A stretch of 64,000 bases of DNA, taken from NCBI GenBank assembly GCA_019915015.1, contig JAHBBC010000009.1:1240001-1304000 (forward strand), read 5' to 3'. The notes under the pieces are model-generated. The model searched no databases. It saw only the letters and a list, made by a program, of their open reading frames with translations, and was not told the origin of the DNA. Shown here piece by piece: positions 28,772 to 40,668 of this stretch (its first letter is position 1; each line of letters opens with the position of its first letter). The position numbers were made by a program, and so were the translations under genes. The stretch is from Auriscalpium vulgare. Taxonomy: Eukaryota; Basidiomycota; Agaricomycetes; Russulales; Auriscalpiaceae.

Positions 28772-31700
28772 GACATGTTCGATACCACGTACGCCTCGAC
28801 TTCTAGTTGGAGTTCTCTTCCGTCGACCGTGTGCACGAAAATGGGTAACATCACATATCCATGTAAGGAAGCCTCCTTAGCTGTCAATTGCACGAGCTTC
28901 AACTTCAACCCCTGCCTCAGGGCCGGCGGATTAACTAGCTGATCATAAGTCGATTTGGAGAGGAGAGAGATATCTGCGCATGAATCTAGTCGTAAATCGC
29001 GCAAAGGTCCAGAGGGAATCATGATTCGTCCTCTCATGGACACTACTGACACGCCTACGGCTGACATTCCGGGGATAGAAGTGCGCTTCCTCTTTAATTT
29101 GATGATCTCCATCTCAGGCGTTTCGGCTTGCAATGCCTCAATTCGTTCTATGAGACTGCCGTCGCTAGGACTTGATCGACCGTGGAGCCTTAATTGAGTG
29201 TAATACTCGTCTTCCACTTCCTCTACTGTAGGAGAGGGGGTCCGTACGATTTTCTCGAGGTTTCCTCGAGTACGTGCTGTCAGCACTTCTCGTACGGACG
29301 GGATTTCCTGCCCACTATCTACCTGCTTCTCAATGGATCTCATTTCTATCGTCTCATGGTCGGCTTCCGACCATTCGCTCTGGCGCGATACGATATAAGC
29401 TGAAGAAATAGCTTCCATTAGGTACGCTTCAAACAAAGTATTATACATGAGTTCATCCTCCGGAGACCTATCCGACTCTAATCCCGCGCTCAAAAGATTT
29501 ACTTCCTTCTTTTTGACGTAAGTCGGCCAGTGAGGGCATTCTCGGTCCCAATGATGTTTACTCCCACAAAGCTTGCAAGGTGAAGGAGGTGGTTTGACAA
29601 GGGACTTCGTGCCATCAGCTTTAGGAAAAGGATAACCTCCTTTCGGAGGAGCCCTCTGCCGTTTAACCAACGTAGCGAATACTTGTGCTGATACGGCGGG
29701 GTCGACTTGGTCCGGGGCACTTAGATTCTCCTCGTCATCTTCATTAACGATAGGGAATTCAGCTTCTTCAGCTTCATCCCCGTTCCCGGAAGCTAGATGG
29801 ACGGACGCTTGGCCTCTATCATTACGGCCGCGGAATGCTCTAGGCCGGAAGGGCCGGGCATTCTCTTCACGTATCGCTTGCCGGACTAACTGTGGTATCT
29901 CTTCTTTAGATACCAAATCGCTGGAATTACGCGAAGCAGCAATTAGAGCTAAGGCGTTATCCTGAGCCCTTCGAGTGAGATCGTCCGTGCCTAATGGTAA
30001 CGGCACATTCAGAGTCGTCATCCAGCTAGAGGGTACGTTGCGAAGGACGATCTGGGCTTCTTCGGGTCCTCCGTTATCCGTGTTCAGGAGAGCGCGAGCA
30101 TACATAATGCGCCTCTGTAGGTAATCCTCGGGCATTTCACGTTCATGTCCCTTTTGACGGAAGAACATCTCCGTGAATTCCATGTTCCGTTCCAACTGCC
30201 ATTGACGTCCCAGGAATACGGATTTGAGACCGTTCAGCCAATTCAAGTGGTTGGCCATCATGTAGGTTTTCATGCGCCTCGACACCTGGATCCACCACCG
30301 CTTCACTCGCGAGTTGTCCTTGAGCTGCGTCCATAGCCAACGTCCCATGGCCGCGGGAAGCGACTCATTCATTACCGCTAATTCCTGAACATCGGCGAAG
30401 TATGCAATAGCGGTATGTTTGTTCCCATCCCAGCTGGGCAAATGATCGGGCCTTAGCTCTTCCTTTAACCTCGGCCCGAGGTTCAGGGTACCTTGAGGAT
30501 TGTTGGGATAACCGTGCCACTGCCAAGGGTAACCCCACCCCGGAGGCGGCCCTCCGCCTCCACCGGGTGGCCCTCCAGGTGGTCCTCCACCTCCAGGCGG
30601 TCCATAGGGTCCACCCGGAGGCATTCCTCCGGGATATCCTGGAAAATTTCCAGGCAACCCTCCTCCAGGTGGTCCTCCGCCACCTCCAGGCATTCCAGGA
30701 TATCCGCCGGGCGGCCCTCCGCCCGGAAATCCTGGGGGACCTCCAGGGGGTCCACCTCCCGATCCTCCTGCTCCTCCTAGTGAAGGAGGCCATCCCGGGG
30801 GTCCTCCTCCAGGAACTCCTCCGCCAGCTGGTTCAGCCGAGTCTCCGTGGTTCGAGTACCCGGCTGATGGATCTTCAGGAAGAGGATCAGGTTTAGAGGG
30901 AAAACCGGTTACGAGGGTGTTCCGGCGAGGCGCGAATGGGAAATTACTGCCCCATGGTGGAGTAAGATTCTGCTGATCGGGTTTCAGCGGTGAGCTCCGG
31001 GGCCATTCTCCTTTGAGGAGAGGTAAAGAACTGGAAGGCCCGGTAGGGAATTCGTCACCATTGTCTCTAGCCATACGCTTGTCCCAAGGTACACGTTCCT
31101 CGAAGTTCACCGTGCGCTCAACGCGTGTAGGTTGAGTCGCGAAATTATTTAAATTCGCGCTTCGAAGGTGTGGAGGCGTTTGACGGTCCGGTAAGCCTTG
31201 GGTGATAGGCTGCGTCTTTACGCCCATGGCATCTAAGGAGAAGGCCGGCTGAAGCGGAGGTTGAGCGTAGAGATTGCGTTTGTATGGCATAGCCGAGACG
31301 CTTCCTGTTTCCGCGTTGTACATCGATGGAGCGAGGTACGTCGCTACTTCTTTGGAGGAAGTATCTGCCTCGGGTGTTCTCTGCACTTGAATCTGCTCGG
31401 CGACATTTTCCGGTTCTGAAGGGAGCGGGTCTGCTCCCGGTATATCCCCGGGAAGCCCCAATCCTTGGGTGACGTCGCCTCTGGCCATAGAAACCTGAGT
31501 GGCCGTACGTACTGGCGTATACGGTAACACCTGTGACACGTACGTAGCCGATGGTTTATTGAACCGTTCAAAGAAATCTCCAGCTTTTCGAAAAGGCGGA
31601 TGCTCCACATTTTGAAGAGTTAACTGCGCAGGTAGAGAAGAACGAGGCCGACTTGAGGCTCCTGTCGCAAAGCTTTCGTACCGAGTATGTTGCTCTCCGA

Positions 31701-32628
31701 TGATAGTCTCGTCCTCTCTTCCTTTACCCTTATTTCCCTGTCCCGAGGCTTCCTCGGGCTCATCTCGTATACGAGGTGGGGTTATAAGAGTATTCTGTCG
31801 AGGAGAGGGCGCTAGAGTTCTTGGAGGCGGCTGCGATTCGGCCGCTATGACTTCATCGAGGAAATTGTCTGGGAGAGGCCAGACTTCGTGAGGTAGAGCT
31901 TGTGCGTTTGTCCGTAGTAAATCCATGATGAATTGATCCATACGCTCTCTCAGAGCAGGCCGCTGTAAATACTCTTTGAGAACGTTAAGAGTACTTAGTC
32001 CGTGGAGTCGCACTGTCTCGGATTGCGTGGTTGTGGCTGGCGAAGCGATTCTGACCGACCCTACTATTTCCTCTCTAGCTTTCTCCAAGTGTTTGACAGC
32101 TAAGGAAAGCCGGTGTACGAGGATTTCCCAGGCTAAGTCGAGCTCGTTCAATGTACGGGATCCTCGCAGCGCAACAATTAGATGATTGTTATAGTCAATG
32201 ACAAAGCTCGACCTTGGGGGATCCAGGAGCGCATAGAGTTGTGAAATTAAATCCTGAAGCTCTGCGGCTACTCCAATAGCAGGCCACAATGCATGAGATT
32301 TCAACGAATATTGCTCCGATCCTACGGGTAATAGAGGTCCATCTCGTAGAATATATCGTTGTGACAGCGGAGCACTGATCAAAGCCTCCACTCGTGCTTC
32401 TAGAGATGGTTCGTAGTCGTCGGGAGAAGTGCGAAATTTTGCGTAAATGCTGTCCGCAATTTCCGCACGAGACGCATTGTCCAAAGTAATGTCTTCCTCT
32501 GACTGAGGGGCTGCTGGCAAATGTCGCGACTGGGCTTTCACTTCTCCAGCGCGCCTGGGAGTGAAAGAATAATCCAATGTAGCCGCTCTGGAGGGAGTCT
32601 GTAAATGACTTGGGCTAGGCGGCGGCAT
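28772..32628 (-). CDS. gag: X gag and N-terminal part of the protease (separated from pol)
   Basis: ATG at 32628; about 1,285 residues up to the LTR junction, after which the frame runs on into LTR 2. There is a long disordered N-terminus, then a Gly/Pro-rich tract of about 110 residues (near 30520-30850). The capsid-like region follows (LKEELRPDHLPSWDGNKHT; EFTEMFFRQKGHEREMPED), then a zinc knuckle CKLCGSKHHWDREC. The protease segment has DSCAD where D-S/T-G-A is usual. The 3' edge is GACAT (complement of ATGTC), the same 5 bp that begins pol at 20779. The frame is intact to the break. Confidence 0.9.
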
Positions 32629-32681
32629 ACTGTTCCCGACTTGCGAAGAAAGTTCCTCAGGACCGGTCTTCGTGTCCTACT

Positions 32682-32697
32682 TTCCGGATGTGTCCAC
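32682..32697 (-). promoter_or_regulatory. Candidate primer-binding site of X
   Basis: On the minus strand, TGGACACATCCGG begins 4 nt after the LTR that precedes gag. The matching tRNA was not identified. Confidence 0.4.
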
Positions 32698-32700
32698 CTT

Positions 32701-33313
32701 TGAGACGCCTCTGATAGGTGAGTCTCGAGATTCGGGCGTAGGACGGGCGAGAGACGAGCCCAGGGAGGAACCAAAGGTGTGTTGTCCTGTCGGTACGGGG
32801 CTTCCCCGTGTTGACAGACCTCCTCCGTAGCACGGAAGGAGTGGAGGGCGAGGAGATGTGATCACGCCCGTAGGCGCAAGGCCCGAGCGGGAGCTCAGTC
32901 GTTAGGAGGCTTCCTCCTGGTGACTGGCTCGAGAGAGAGAAGGGCGAGGCGCCGACGGCCCAAGTGCGTCGCGCGTGTGTGGTTCTGTGGGCGCGCTGTT
33001 GGCGCTCGAGAAGCCTCACGCGCTCGTGACTCGTCGCGTCGTCGCGTCGTCGATTCTCGTAGTCGACTAGCAACTACTTTGCCTGAGGGAGACTTGAAGA
33101 GAATTGAGGAAGGCGAAGAGACGAGAAAAAGAGAAAGAAAAAGAAACACGTTGTATTGATGATGCACGATGCTGTCAGTACACGACTTATATACTTACAG
33201 ACATCTTCAAACTCCGACTAATCTAATCTATTGTACAGTAATCTAATAGCGTCCTGCGTCGAGACTGATGACCTTCTGCCCGCGTTACCTCCGGGCCTCT
33301 TTCTCCCGTCACA
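32701..33313 (-). repeat. X LTR 3 (5' LTR of gag)
   Basis: 613 bp, same orientation as LTR 1 and apparently identical to it; followed by CTCGT. Confidence 0.95.
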
Positions 33314-33318
33314 CTCGT
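33314..33318. repeat. Target-site duplication of retrotransposon X, right copy (CTCGT)
   Basis: Matches 20161-20165. Confidence 0.9.
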
Positions 33319-34848
33319 TGCCTGCCGCCATCTCCTCGCCTGCCACCTGCACCTCTACCGGGCTGGCGCCATCCCACTGCTCCCCACCGGCATCATTGAC
33401 GGCCGCGGCCTTCTTCAGCTTCGCATGCGGGCCTGGACCTGCCGACATCACAGCGCGCCTGTGCTTAGCAGCAGCGCTCGCGCCAGCCTTCGCCGACGCA
33501 CCAGAGCCGGCGGGGCCCGCGCTGGACTTTGAGGCATCGGTCTTGATGCTCGCGGTTGCTGGCGTGTCGTACGACGTGGTGGTCTCGATGGCCGTCGTCG
33601 ATGCCTGCTGTCCTGGGGCCACCTTCTTCGTCTTCGAGGTATTCTGGCCCTGCGTGCCGGCGCCCGAGTCGTACATGCTGGTGCCCAAGTTGATCGTCGG
33701 AGAGGGAGTGGGTGCGGCCGTCGGAGAGGGAGTGGGCGCAGACGTCGGAGAGGGAGCGGGGCGCACAGCGGATTCGGCGGCGTGAGGCAAAGTTGCGCTG
33801 CTCGTTGACATGTTGGCGTTCTTCCCCACCCGTCTTGCCTTTGGCTTCCTCCCGTGAGGGGCCGCGAACTGTTGGACGTCGGGAGCACTGTTGACCTGGG
33901 GATCTGCTGCCGGTCGCGGCCTCGGTTTCTTCGGCAACGTTGGCTGCAGACGACCTTCACGCGACTTGCCCGAGTCCGTGTCGTCGCTGTCGACACGCAC
34001 TCGCTTGGGGGCGGCCTTCCCTTTGCCCTTGCGATGTGCCGGGATGGGCTCGTCCTTGTGTGCAGTGGATGATGCGCGCGCGTCCCCGTGCTCTCCCTCG
34101 TCGTCAGAGGGCCTGCTGAAGGTAGGGATCTGTTGAGCTCGTTAGCATTTGATGTACGGCGCACCCAATGTGCACGCACCGTCGTGTCGTAGCGGCGAGC
34201 TGCCGCTTGGCCTTTCTTTCTTCCCCCGCGTGCCTTTACCACCTCTGGGGCCTCCTCACCATCATCGTCGCCACCCTGGTCCACCCCACCGCTTCTGGCT
34301 CCCTCGCCCTCGCCCTCGACATCGTCTTCGTCGTTGTCGTCGTCAATCTCGTCCTCGTCTTCGTCCGAGATGGACGCGCCGGATACCGTGCCCACATCCA
34401 CGGCCTCGTCAGTGTAGCGCTCGTCCTCTGAGCCTTGCTCGTCGTCGACATGGAGCGCGCTGAAAATCTTGAGCACTGGAAGCCGCAGGTAAGACCGCTG
34501 TCAACAGAGACAAGCCAGAGCTCACCTTGCTCTTGCACCTCGATGTTGGAAGAAGCGTTCGAAGGCGCTCCTTTTTTGGGCTTCTTCGCCACCGCGGGCG
34601 CCTCACCCGACGTCAATGCGCGCTTGCGACGGGCCGACTCCCTTCTCTTGTCTATCGCGGTGTGGTCTGTCAGCTGGTAAGCCCCTTCATTAGTGTCGAG
34701 GGTACTCACTAGCATTTGGTTCAGGTGCCACGTCAGCATCGACGTGGCTGCGAATGTCGCTGGCAGCCGCAGCTTGACCCTTGCGGGACTTCCTCGAAGG
34801 CGCCGGGGCCTCAGGTGCGTCGTCTTTCTTGCTACGGGTACGTGCCAT
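33314..34848 (-). pseudogene. DUF6532-like passenger gene, 5' part
   Basis: Minus-strand exons 34848-34710, 34666-34526, 34475-34180 and 34129-33314, with introns of 43, 50 and 50 bp. The ATG at 34848 begins MARTRSKKDDAPEAP. This half is low in complexity: basic patches (RRESARRKRALTSG, KKPKKGAPS), an acidic run (SDEDEDEIDDDNDEDD), and Ser/Thr/Pro/Ala-rich stretches. It looks like the disordered tail that often precedes DUF6532. The reading frame is broken by LTR 3 and continues at 20165. Because the flanks rejoin in frame, the gene was intact before X arrived. Confidence 0.75.
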
Positions 34849-35184
34849 GTTGATGCCTGTGCATCGTCAGCAACTGAATGGTCCGACAGCGCAAAAACGG
34901 CGTGCCTTGTGGCGCGCGAGGCGGAATCGTGGCCGTGGGCCGTCGAACGCTACTCGTGGCGACGCGGGAGGGCGCGCGAGAGGGTCGCGAGAGGGACACG
35001 AGGGGACACGGGGAGTGACACGGGAGGAGCTGAGATGGCTCTGGTGGCAGGGTCCTGGTGAGTTTTTCTGCGCGCGGTCAGTGTCTCCGGCCGAGCGCAC
35101 CTAACTCCAAACCCCGCCCAGATAAGATAATATGTCTATACTGCTCGTACATCTCCCTCCAACACACAGTATCTTTTGCTTCTC
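34849..35184. promoter_or_regulatory. Divergent promoter region between the DUF6532-like gene and the transposase
   Basis: 336 bp without a gene. An AT-rich stretch with GATAATATG lies about 50 bp upstream of the transposase ATG. Confidence 0.45.
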
Positions 35185-38100
35185 ATGGCAGCCCCAAGGG
35201 ACTATCGTTGTCAAGGCTGCTCGCGTTCGTTCACACACATCGGCCTGCAGCGCCACCTCGATACTACGACCAACCAAAGCTGTCGGCAGCACCGAGATCG
35301 TAATCTGATCTATCCTGGTCCGCCCCCTCCTCAGCGCAATCCAACGCCCCGCGCAGGCCCCAGCGGTCGTGTTCGGTCGCCGTCGCCAGCACAAGGCAGT
35401 CCTGATGGCTCGCATGGTGGGTCAAATGCTGCTATGGACGTCGATGAAGACGTGGTCGATCAACCCGCGGTCACTCACCCTCTCCTCGATGAGCATGGCG
35501 AGGACGGCATGGACTGGCATCCCGGCGTTCAGGAGGCCGCCGCACGCGTCTCTGACATGGAGGGACCTGCAGACAGTGACGATGACGAGGAGGAGGAGGG
35601 CCCAGTCGATGAACGCGATGCGGTCGAGCTCAACGACGCTCGCGAGCCGCCCGAGGAGCCGCACGCAGATGTACCTCACGCCGACGCTGCCCGTCCAGAG
35701 ACCGTTGGCTCGGCCCCGCAGGTCGACGACGACGCGCTGTGGGACGACCCGGAGATCATTCCTTTCACAGAGGGCAAAGCCGGTGCGCCTGTTGGTGCGG
35801 ATGAAAACTCTGGCTATAACGAATATGGCGAGGACGTCGCACAGGTCGAAGGAAATCCATGGCATCCATTCCCATCGAAGGTGGCATGGGAGATCGCGCG
35901 TTGGGCCAAACTCCGCGGGCCCACGTCCACTGCACTGACCGACCTTCTAACGATCGAAGGGGTGCGTTCAGTCGAACCATTACCTCCTTGTCTAACGCCT
36001 CCCGCAGGTTTCAGACGCTCTCAACCTGCCGTACAAAAATGCAAAGGAGCTCAACGCGATCATCGATGGCCACCTTCCGCGCCGCCCGACATTCATGCAC
36101 GACCTGGTCGAGGTCGCAGGTGAAAAATTCGATTTCTACCACCGCGACGCCCTCGAGTGCATCAAGGCGCTCTATGGCGATCCCGAGTTTGCCCCTTACA
36201 TGAAATATGCCCCCGAACGGCACTACTCTGACAAGGATCAAACAATTCGAGTGTATCATCAGATGCACACCGGCAAATGGTGGTGGCGGGTACAGGTGAG
36301 TCGCGATGCTATTGTCTACTCCGTCAAATGGCTGATCCACGCTCCAGCGTCTTCTTGAGCGCATGAAGGAGGGGGCCACTGTCGTTCCTCTTATCGTCTC
36401 CACGGACGCAACTCAATTGACAACATTTCGAAACAAGTCCGCATACCCTGTCTATCTCACGATTGGCAATATTCCGAAAGAGATTCGGAGAAAGCCTTCT
36501 CGCCGTGCTCAGATCCTTCTTGGGTATCTGCCGACCTCACGCCTGACCCACATCAAGAATAAAGAGACGCGCCGCCTCGCCCTCGCGAACATGTTTCATG
36601 CATGCATGCGTCGAATTATGAAGTCTCTCGAAGATGCGGGACTGCATGGCGTGCAGATGGCCGGCGGTGACGGCGTTGTGCGTCGGTGCCACCCGATCCT
36701 CGCCGCGTACGTTGGAGACTATCCGGAGCAGTGTCGCGTGGTTGGCTGCAAGAACAAGCACTGCCCGAAGGGTTGCGTGATGGAACCGGGAGACCTTGGC
36801 AAGTGGATGGAGTTCGACGAGCGGAACTTGGACGATGTGCTCGCAGCCCTGCAAACTACAGAAGATGGGCCCGACGCTTTTATCGCGGCCTGCCATGAAG
36901 CGGGGATCAAGCCCATACACCATCCATTCTGGCAGGACCTCCCATTCACCAATATCTACCAGTCAATCACTCCCGACGTGTTGCACCAGCTGTACCAGGG
37001 CATGGTGAAGCACCTTATCTCCTGGCTCAAAAAAATCTTTGGCGAAAGCGAAGTCGACGCCCGCTTCGCACGTCTGCCTCCAAATCACAATCTGCGTCTC
37101 TTCTCGTCTGGAATATCTCACCTGTCGCGCGTAACAGGCCAGGAGCACAAAGACATCTGCCGCGTACTTCTCGGTGTCATCGCTGACATACCTCTGCCGA
37201 ATGGTGCACGCACGGCTCGAATCGTTCGCGCGGTTCGCGCCCTCCTCGACTTTGTCTACTTTGCGCAGTACCCGACACACTCCTCCAACACGCTGGTTTA
37301 CCTTGATGAAGCCCTTGCTCGTTTCCATGAAAACAAGGACGCGTTCGCCGATCTCGGAGCAGTCCACAGTTTCGAGCTTCCCAAACTACATTCGATGCTT
37401 CACTACTCCGAATCGATCAAGCTGTTCGGTACGACAGATAATTACAACACAGAATACTCCGAACGCCTGCACATAGACCTAGCGAAGGACGCTTATCGAT
37501 CCACCAACCACAAAGATGAGTACCCACAAATGACGACTTGGCTTCTGCGCCGGGAGAAGATCTTGCGACACGACTTGTTCATCAAATGGCGACTCAACGG
37601 CTCCCCCGCTATCGGCGACCTGGAACCCGAGATGACCCCGCGACACCTGCGCATGAAGATCCCTCGCTTCCCTAGTGTCAAGGCAGTTTCTTTCGCGGAT
37701 GTCGCCGGTCGCTACGGTGCAGATCGCTTCCGAAATGCGATGGCTCGGTATATCCTACAGTGGAATAATCCAGACTGGTCCGCATCCCGCGTGAACCGAA
37801 TCGCAGAGACTTACACGTTCTCATTTCGTTCCGTTGCTGCATATCACAAGGTTAAGTTCTGGCACCCCGATGCTCAAGGTCAAGACGACGCACCTCAGAC
37901 CCTGGACTGCGTCTATGCACGCCCCAAATATCGCGATACCCTGCGTCGACTGCGGGATGGCCGGTTCGACACGGCACTAATTGATGATGGGGAAGCGGAC
38001 GAGGACGAGACACCGGTACACGGTGCGTTTCTGTTCGATGACCGTGTACGCTGTGACTGATACCCGCTGTTTCAGGTTTCAGAGTGGTGCAGGTCAGGAT

Positions 38101-38440
38101 GGTATTCTCATTGTCTCAAACGGCCATGGAAACCACGTTCACAAGCACAAACGCAACCCGCACACCCCCGACGCATTTTGCGTACATTGAGTGGTTCACC
38201 AAGTTTGCAGCAAATCCGGATGGCAACAGTCAGATGTACAGAGTGTCGCGACTGGTAGAGGATGGGCGACGAGTCGCGAGCATTGTACCTGTGGCCCGCC
38301 TCCGGCGGAGCATTCACCTGGTGCCGCTGTTCGGTCGCCAGGTCTCTCTGGCTTGGACGAGCTCAAATGTGTTGGACAAAGCACAACAATTCTATGTAAA
38401 TTGTTTTATGGATCGTACAACATATCTAACAGTGTACTAG
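35185..38440 (+). CDS. Plavaka transposase
   Basis: Exons 35185-35961, 36008-36295, 36348-38022 and 38076-38440 give 1,034 residues; introns are 46, 52 and 53 bp. A C2H2-like finger (YRCQGCSRSF...LQRH) opens the protein. An acidic linker follows, then the conserved start NPWHPFPSKVAWEIARWAKL near residue 230, APERHYSDKDQTIRVYHQMH and HTGKWWW. The DDE-like core includes STDATQLT, NKSAYPVYLTIGNIPKEIRR, GGDGVVRR, AAYVGDYPEQ and NTEYSERLHIDLAKDAY. The last exon holds YIEWFTKF and RRSIHLVPLFG, typical of the C-terminus. Splicing gives one open frame throughout, so it is potentially active. The family (Plavaka, CACTA-like) is recognised from these motifs; which acidic residues are catalytic was not established. 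Confidence 0.92.
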
Positions 38441-38446
38441 CTTTAG

Positions 38447-40245
38447 CTACTTACGTTCGAACCCCTTCATGTCCTTAGCTAGGTCACTCCACTTTGAGAA
38501 GAAGCCCAACACCTCCTTCCATCGCCCAGCGGCTGCGTCCCGGAACTTGCGCGCGAGCGCGGGGGCCTCTTGCTCCATCGTGCGCTCGGTTCGGAAGCCG
38601 TAGGACCACCAACGGACCAGCCCTCCGGCCATGTGCTGCGTGAACGACTGCCTAGTCTCCCCAGGCTGAATCGCCGTGTTCGAGTGGGTGATGATGGCCG
38701 AAGGGAGGAGGATGGTGGATCCCGGAGGGAATTCGATGAGGAGGTTCAGGTCCCAGAGCACCAAATGGCCCCCGAGATGATGGTCGAAGTTGCCCAGGGC
38801 TGTGACTGCGCACCAGCCATACGGCACGTTGCGGGAATCACGATGGGGAATGGTTGCCGCGTACGGCCCAAAGTTGAAGGTCGCGGCCGGGAAGAAGCTG
38901 TTGTCGAACGGCTTGCGTAGCTCGGGGTCGTCCGCGCAAACGTCCGTGATGACGTGGTCGAGATGGTGATAGAGTCGCGGCGCTCCTGTAGATACGCCGG
39001 CTGTATGCTAGTCAGAGGTTTGTTGGCACCAATGATAGAGGCACGCACCGTTCGTATGGCCCGAGATACGCACGAATGCGTCGTGCTGCACGAGGCGCCC
39101 CAGTGAATCTCTCTGTTTGTTATTTTTGTACGGTATGTTGAAGGGTCGCTGTCCGAGCATCGCATCAGCGCCGCTAGATAAGTCTGCAATGGCCACGCAC
39201 CTTGTTCCCCCCTCCGAAGGAGAAGCCCGTGCTGAGGAGAGAATACGTGCCTCTTTCGTGCTTTTGGGGAGGCGGGAGCTTGCAATGCGTCTGCTCTTCG
39301 TCCATGGCCGCGCTCGCACTTGTCCCCACGTCCTTCCAAGAGGGATCTCCCTGCGGGGCCCCCAGCATGTATGCCATGACGCGTTGCTCGCTGTCGACGA
39401 CTACATGGCTATCGCTGGTCAAATTGGTTAGCAATGACATGCGTCAGCCTGCCTGGCTGTGCTTACCGGCCCTCCCAGCGCTTGCGGGTGAAAGCGGGGT
39501 CCTTGAGGAGTTCCTCGGCCTCGACGACCATGTCTTTGAAGGGAAGAGCGGCTGGGCATAGGCCGGGCTTGGCCACAAACGCTCCCTTGGCAGCGGGCAG
39601 CGACTCCGCATCCTGGGCCATCGGCGTGACGGCAGGCTTGCTGTACTTTCTGATCATATTCTTGTTTGGCGCGGGGAGGCCCGAGGAGCCAAAGGTGCGC
39701 TGCTTCTCCTTGCGCTTCTTCTGGCGAGTACGCTTGTAGAAGTGCGCAAGGCTTTCCTTGAGGCCAGGACCGGAGGAGGGCACAGATCGTTTTGGAGGGC
39801 GGACGCCTTGAGCGGCGATCACAGATGGAGCCTCGGTTGCCAGCGGACCCGAGTTTTGCGGCAAGGAGGCGGGCGCGCGGGGCGCGTTGGATGGCGGGGG
39901 TGCCTGGGGCGAAGAATCCATGGTATCGTCGTCTTCGGAGACATCAGAGAGAGCGTCGTAATCTGGTACGCCGTCGTCTTCGCGAGAGAGCGAATCTTGA
40001 AGGGCCGAGACGAAGTCAAAGGACGCCGGTACCTCGAGAACCCAATAGGGCGTATATTCTTTGTGGTTGCGAAGCGGCTGGGAGAAGTGATGAGCAAGTG
40101 GTCAGAGGCGGAGGCGCCTGCAACTCACCATGTTTTGTTGGAAGGAGACACAACAATGAGCAGAGGCCTGCAGAGAACGCGTGGTCAGCATGGCTGTCAA
40201 CAGGTAACGGACAAGCCAAGAGTCGCCTTGAGTGGCGTCATGCAT
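38447..40245 (-). CDS. TET/JBP-family 2-oxoglutarate/Fe(II) dioxygenase carried by the transposon
   Basis: Minus-strand exons 40245-40129, 40077-39467, 39414-39201, 39148-39049 and 39000-38447 give 531 residues. The N-terminal half is linker-like and basic (YKRTRQKKRKEKQRTFG). The catalytic core has HRD at about 400-402 (H-x-D iron ligands), WCAVTALGNFDHHLGGHLVL, FPPGSTILLPSAIITH with the distal His at about 453, and R464 in GETRQSFTQ, the likely 2-oxoglutarate contact. Members of this family oxidise 5-methylpyrimidines in DNA. The key residues are present, so activity is plausible. A minus-strand TATAAAT at 40345-40351 lies 100 bp upstream of the chosen ATG. It ends 6 bp from the transposase stop, tail to tail. 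TET/JBP genes are known to accompany fungal DNA transposons, notably the KDZ class. The very 5' exon is the least certain. Confidence 0.85.
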
Positions 40246-40668
40246 GGCAAAGAGAGGACTTTCCTGGTACGTTGGTATGCAAGAGTGGCCGACGAAGGGG
40301 GAGGGGAGGCGAAGGATGCAGCAGTGCGCAGGTTTGGGGCAGGGATTTATAGCTGGTGACAACACGACGGGGTTCTCAGTCAGTTAAAATCAAATGATGG
40401 AGGCGCTCGCACTCACTGATGCGGCCAATGCACGGCCGCGCGCTCCAAGTCAACGGCGGGAGCTTATCAACTCAGACGCGCCCCGGTCTTGAAGGGACGA
40501 GCGTGGCGATAGAAGTACGCGCAGAACAGCAGTACGCGCTTGTGTCGACGTGTTTTGTTGATAAGTCGCGTCGCGTCGGTGGCGTCTTCTGCACAGCCAC
40601 AGCCGTACTCGGAAGCATTCGCAGGCTTTCCCCTTGGCGACGCCGCGCGCTCTTGTGCACTTCCCACC
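40246..40668. promoter_or_regulatory. Divergent promoter region between TET/JBP and the 205-aa gene
   Basis: 423 bp. It contains a TATA box for the TET/JBP gene (40345-40351, minus). No TATA box was seen for the plus-strand gene. Confidence 0.45.

Larger units (their letters stand above)
20166..33313. mobile_element. X: rearranged chromovirus retrotransposon with three LTRs
   Basis: Order: LTR (20166-20778), pol on plus (20779-25008), third ORF on plus (25242-28163), inverted LTR (28159-28771), gag-protease on minus (32628-28772), LTR (32701-33313). The outer LTRs are in the same orientation and flanked by CTCGT. The pol start (ATGTC, 20779) and the gag end (its complement GACAT, 28772) both abut LTRs and carry the same 5 bp. 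Joining gag to pol with a single ATGTC gives one uninterrupted frame of 8,082 nt. So pol plus the third ORF is inverted relative to gag, with a 5-bp duplication marking the break. Confidence 0.9.

Noticed and set aside
30520..30850. Possible minisatellite in X
   Set aside because: It is the coding sequence of the Gly/Pro-rich segment of gag, in frame throughout.
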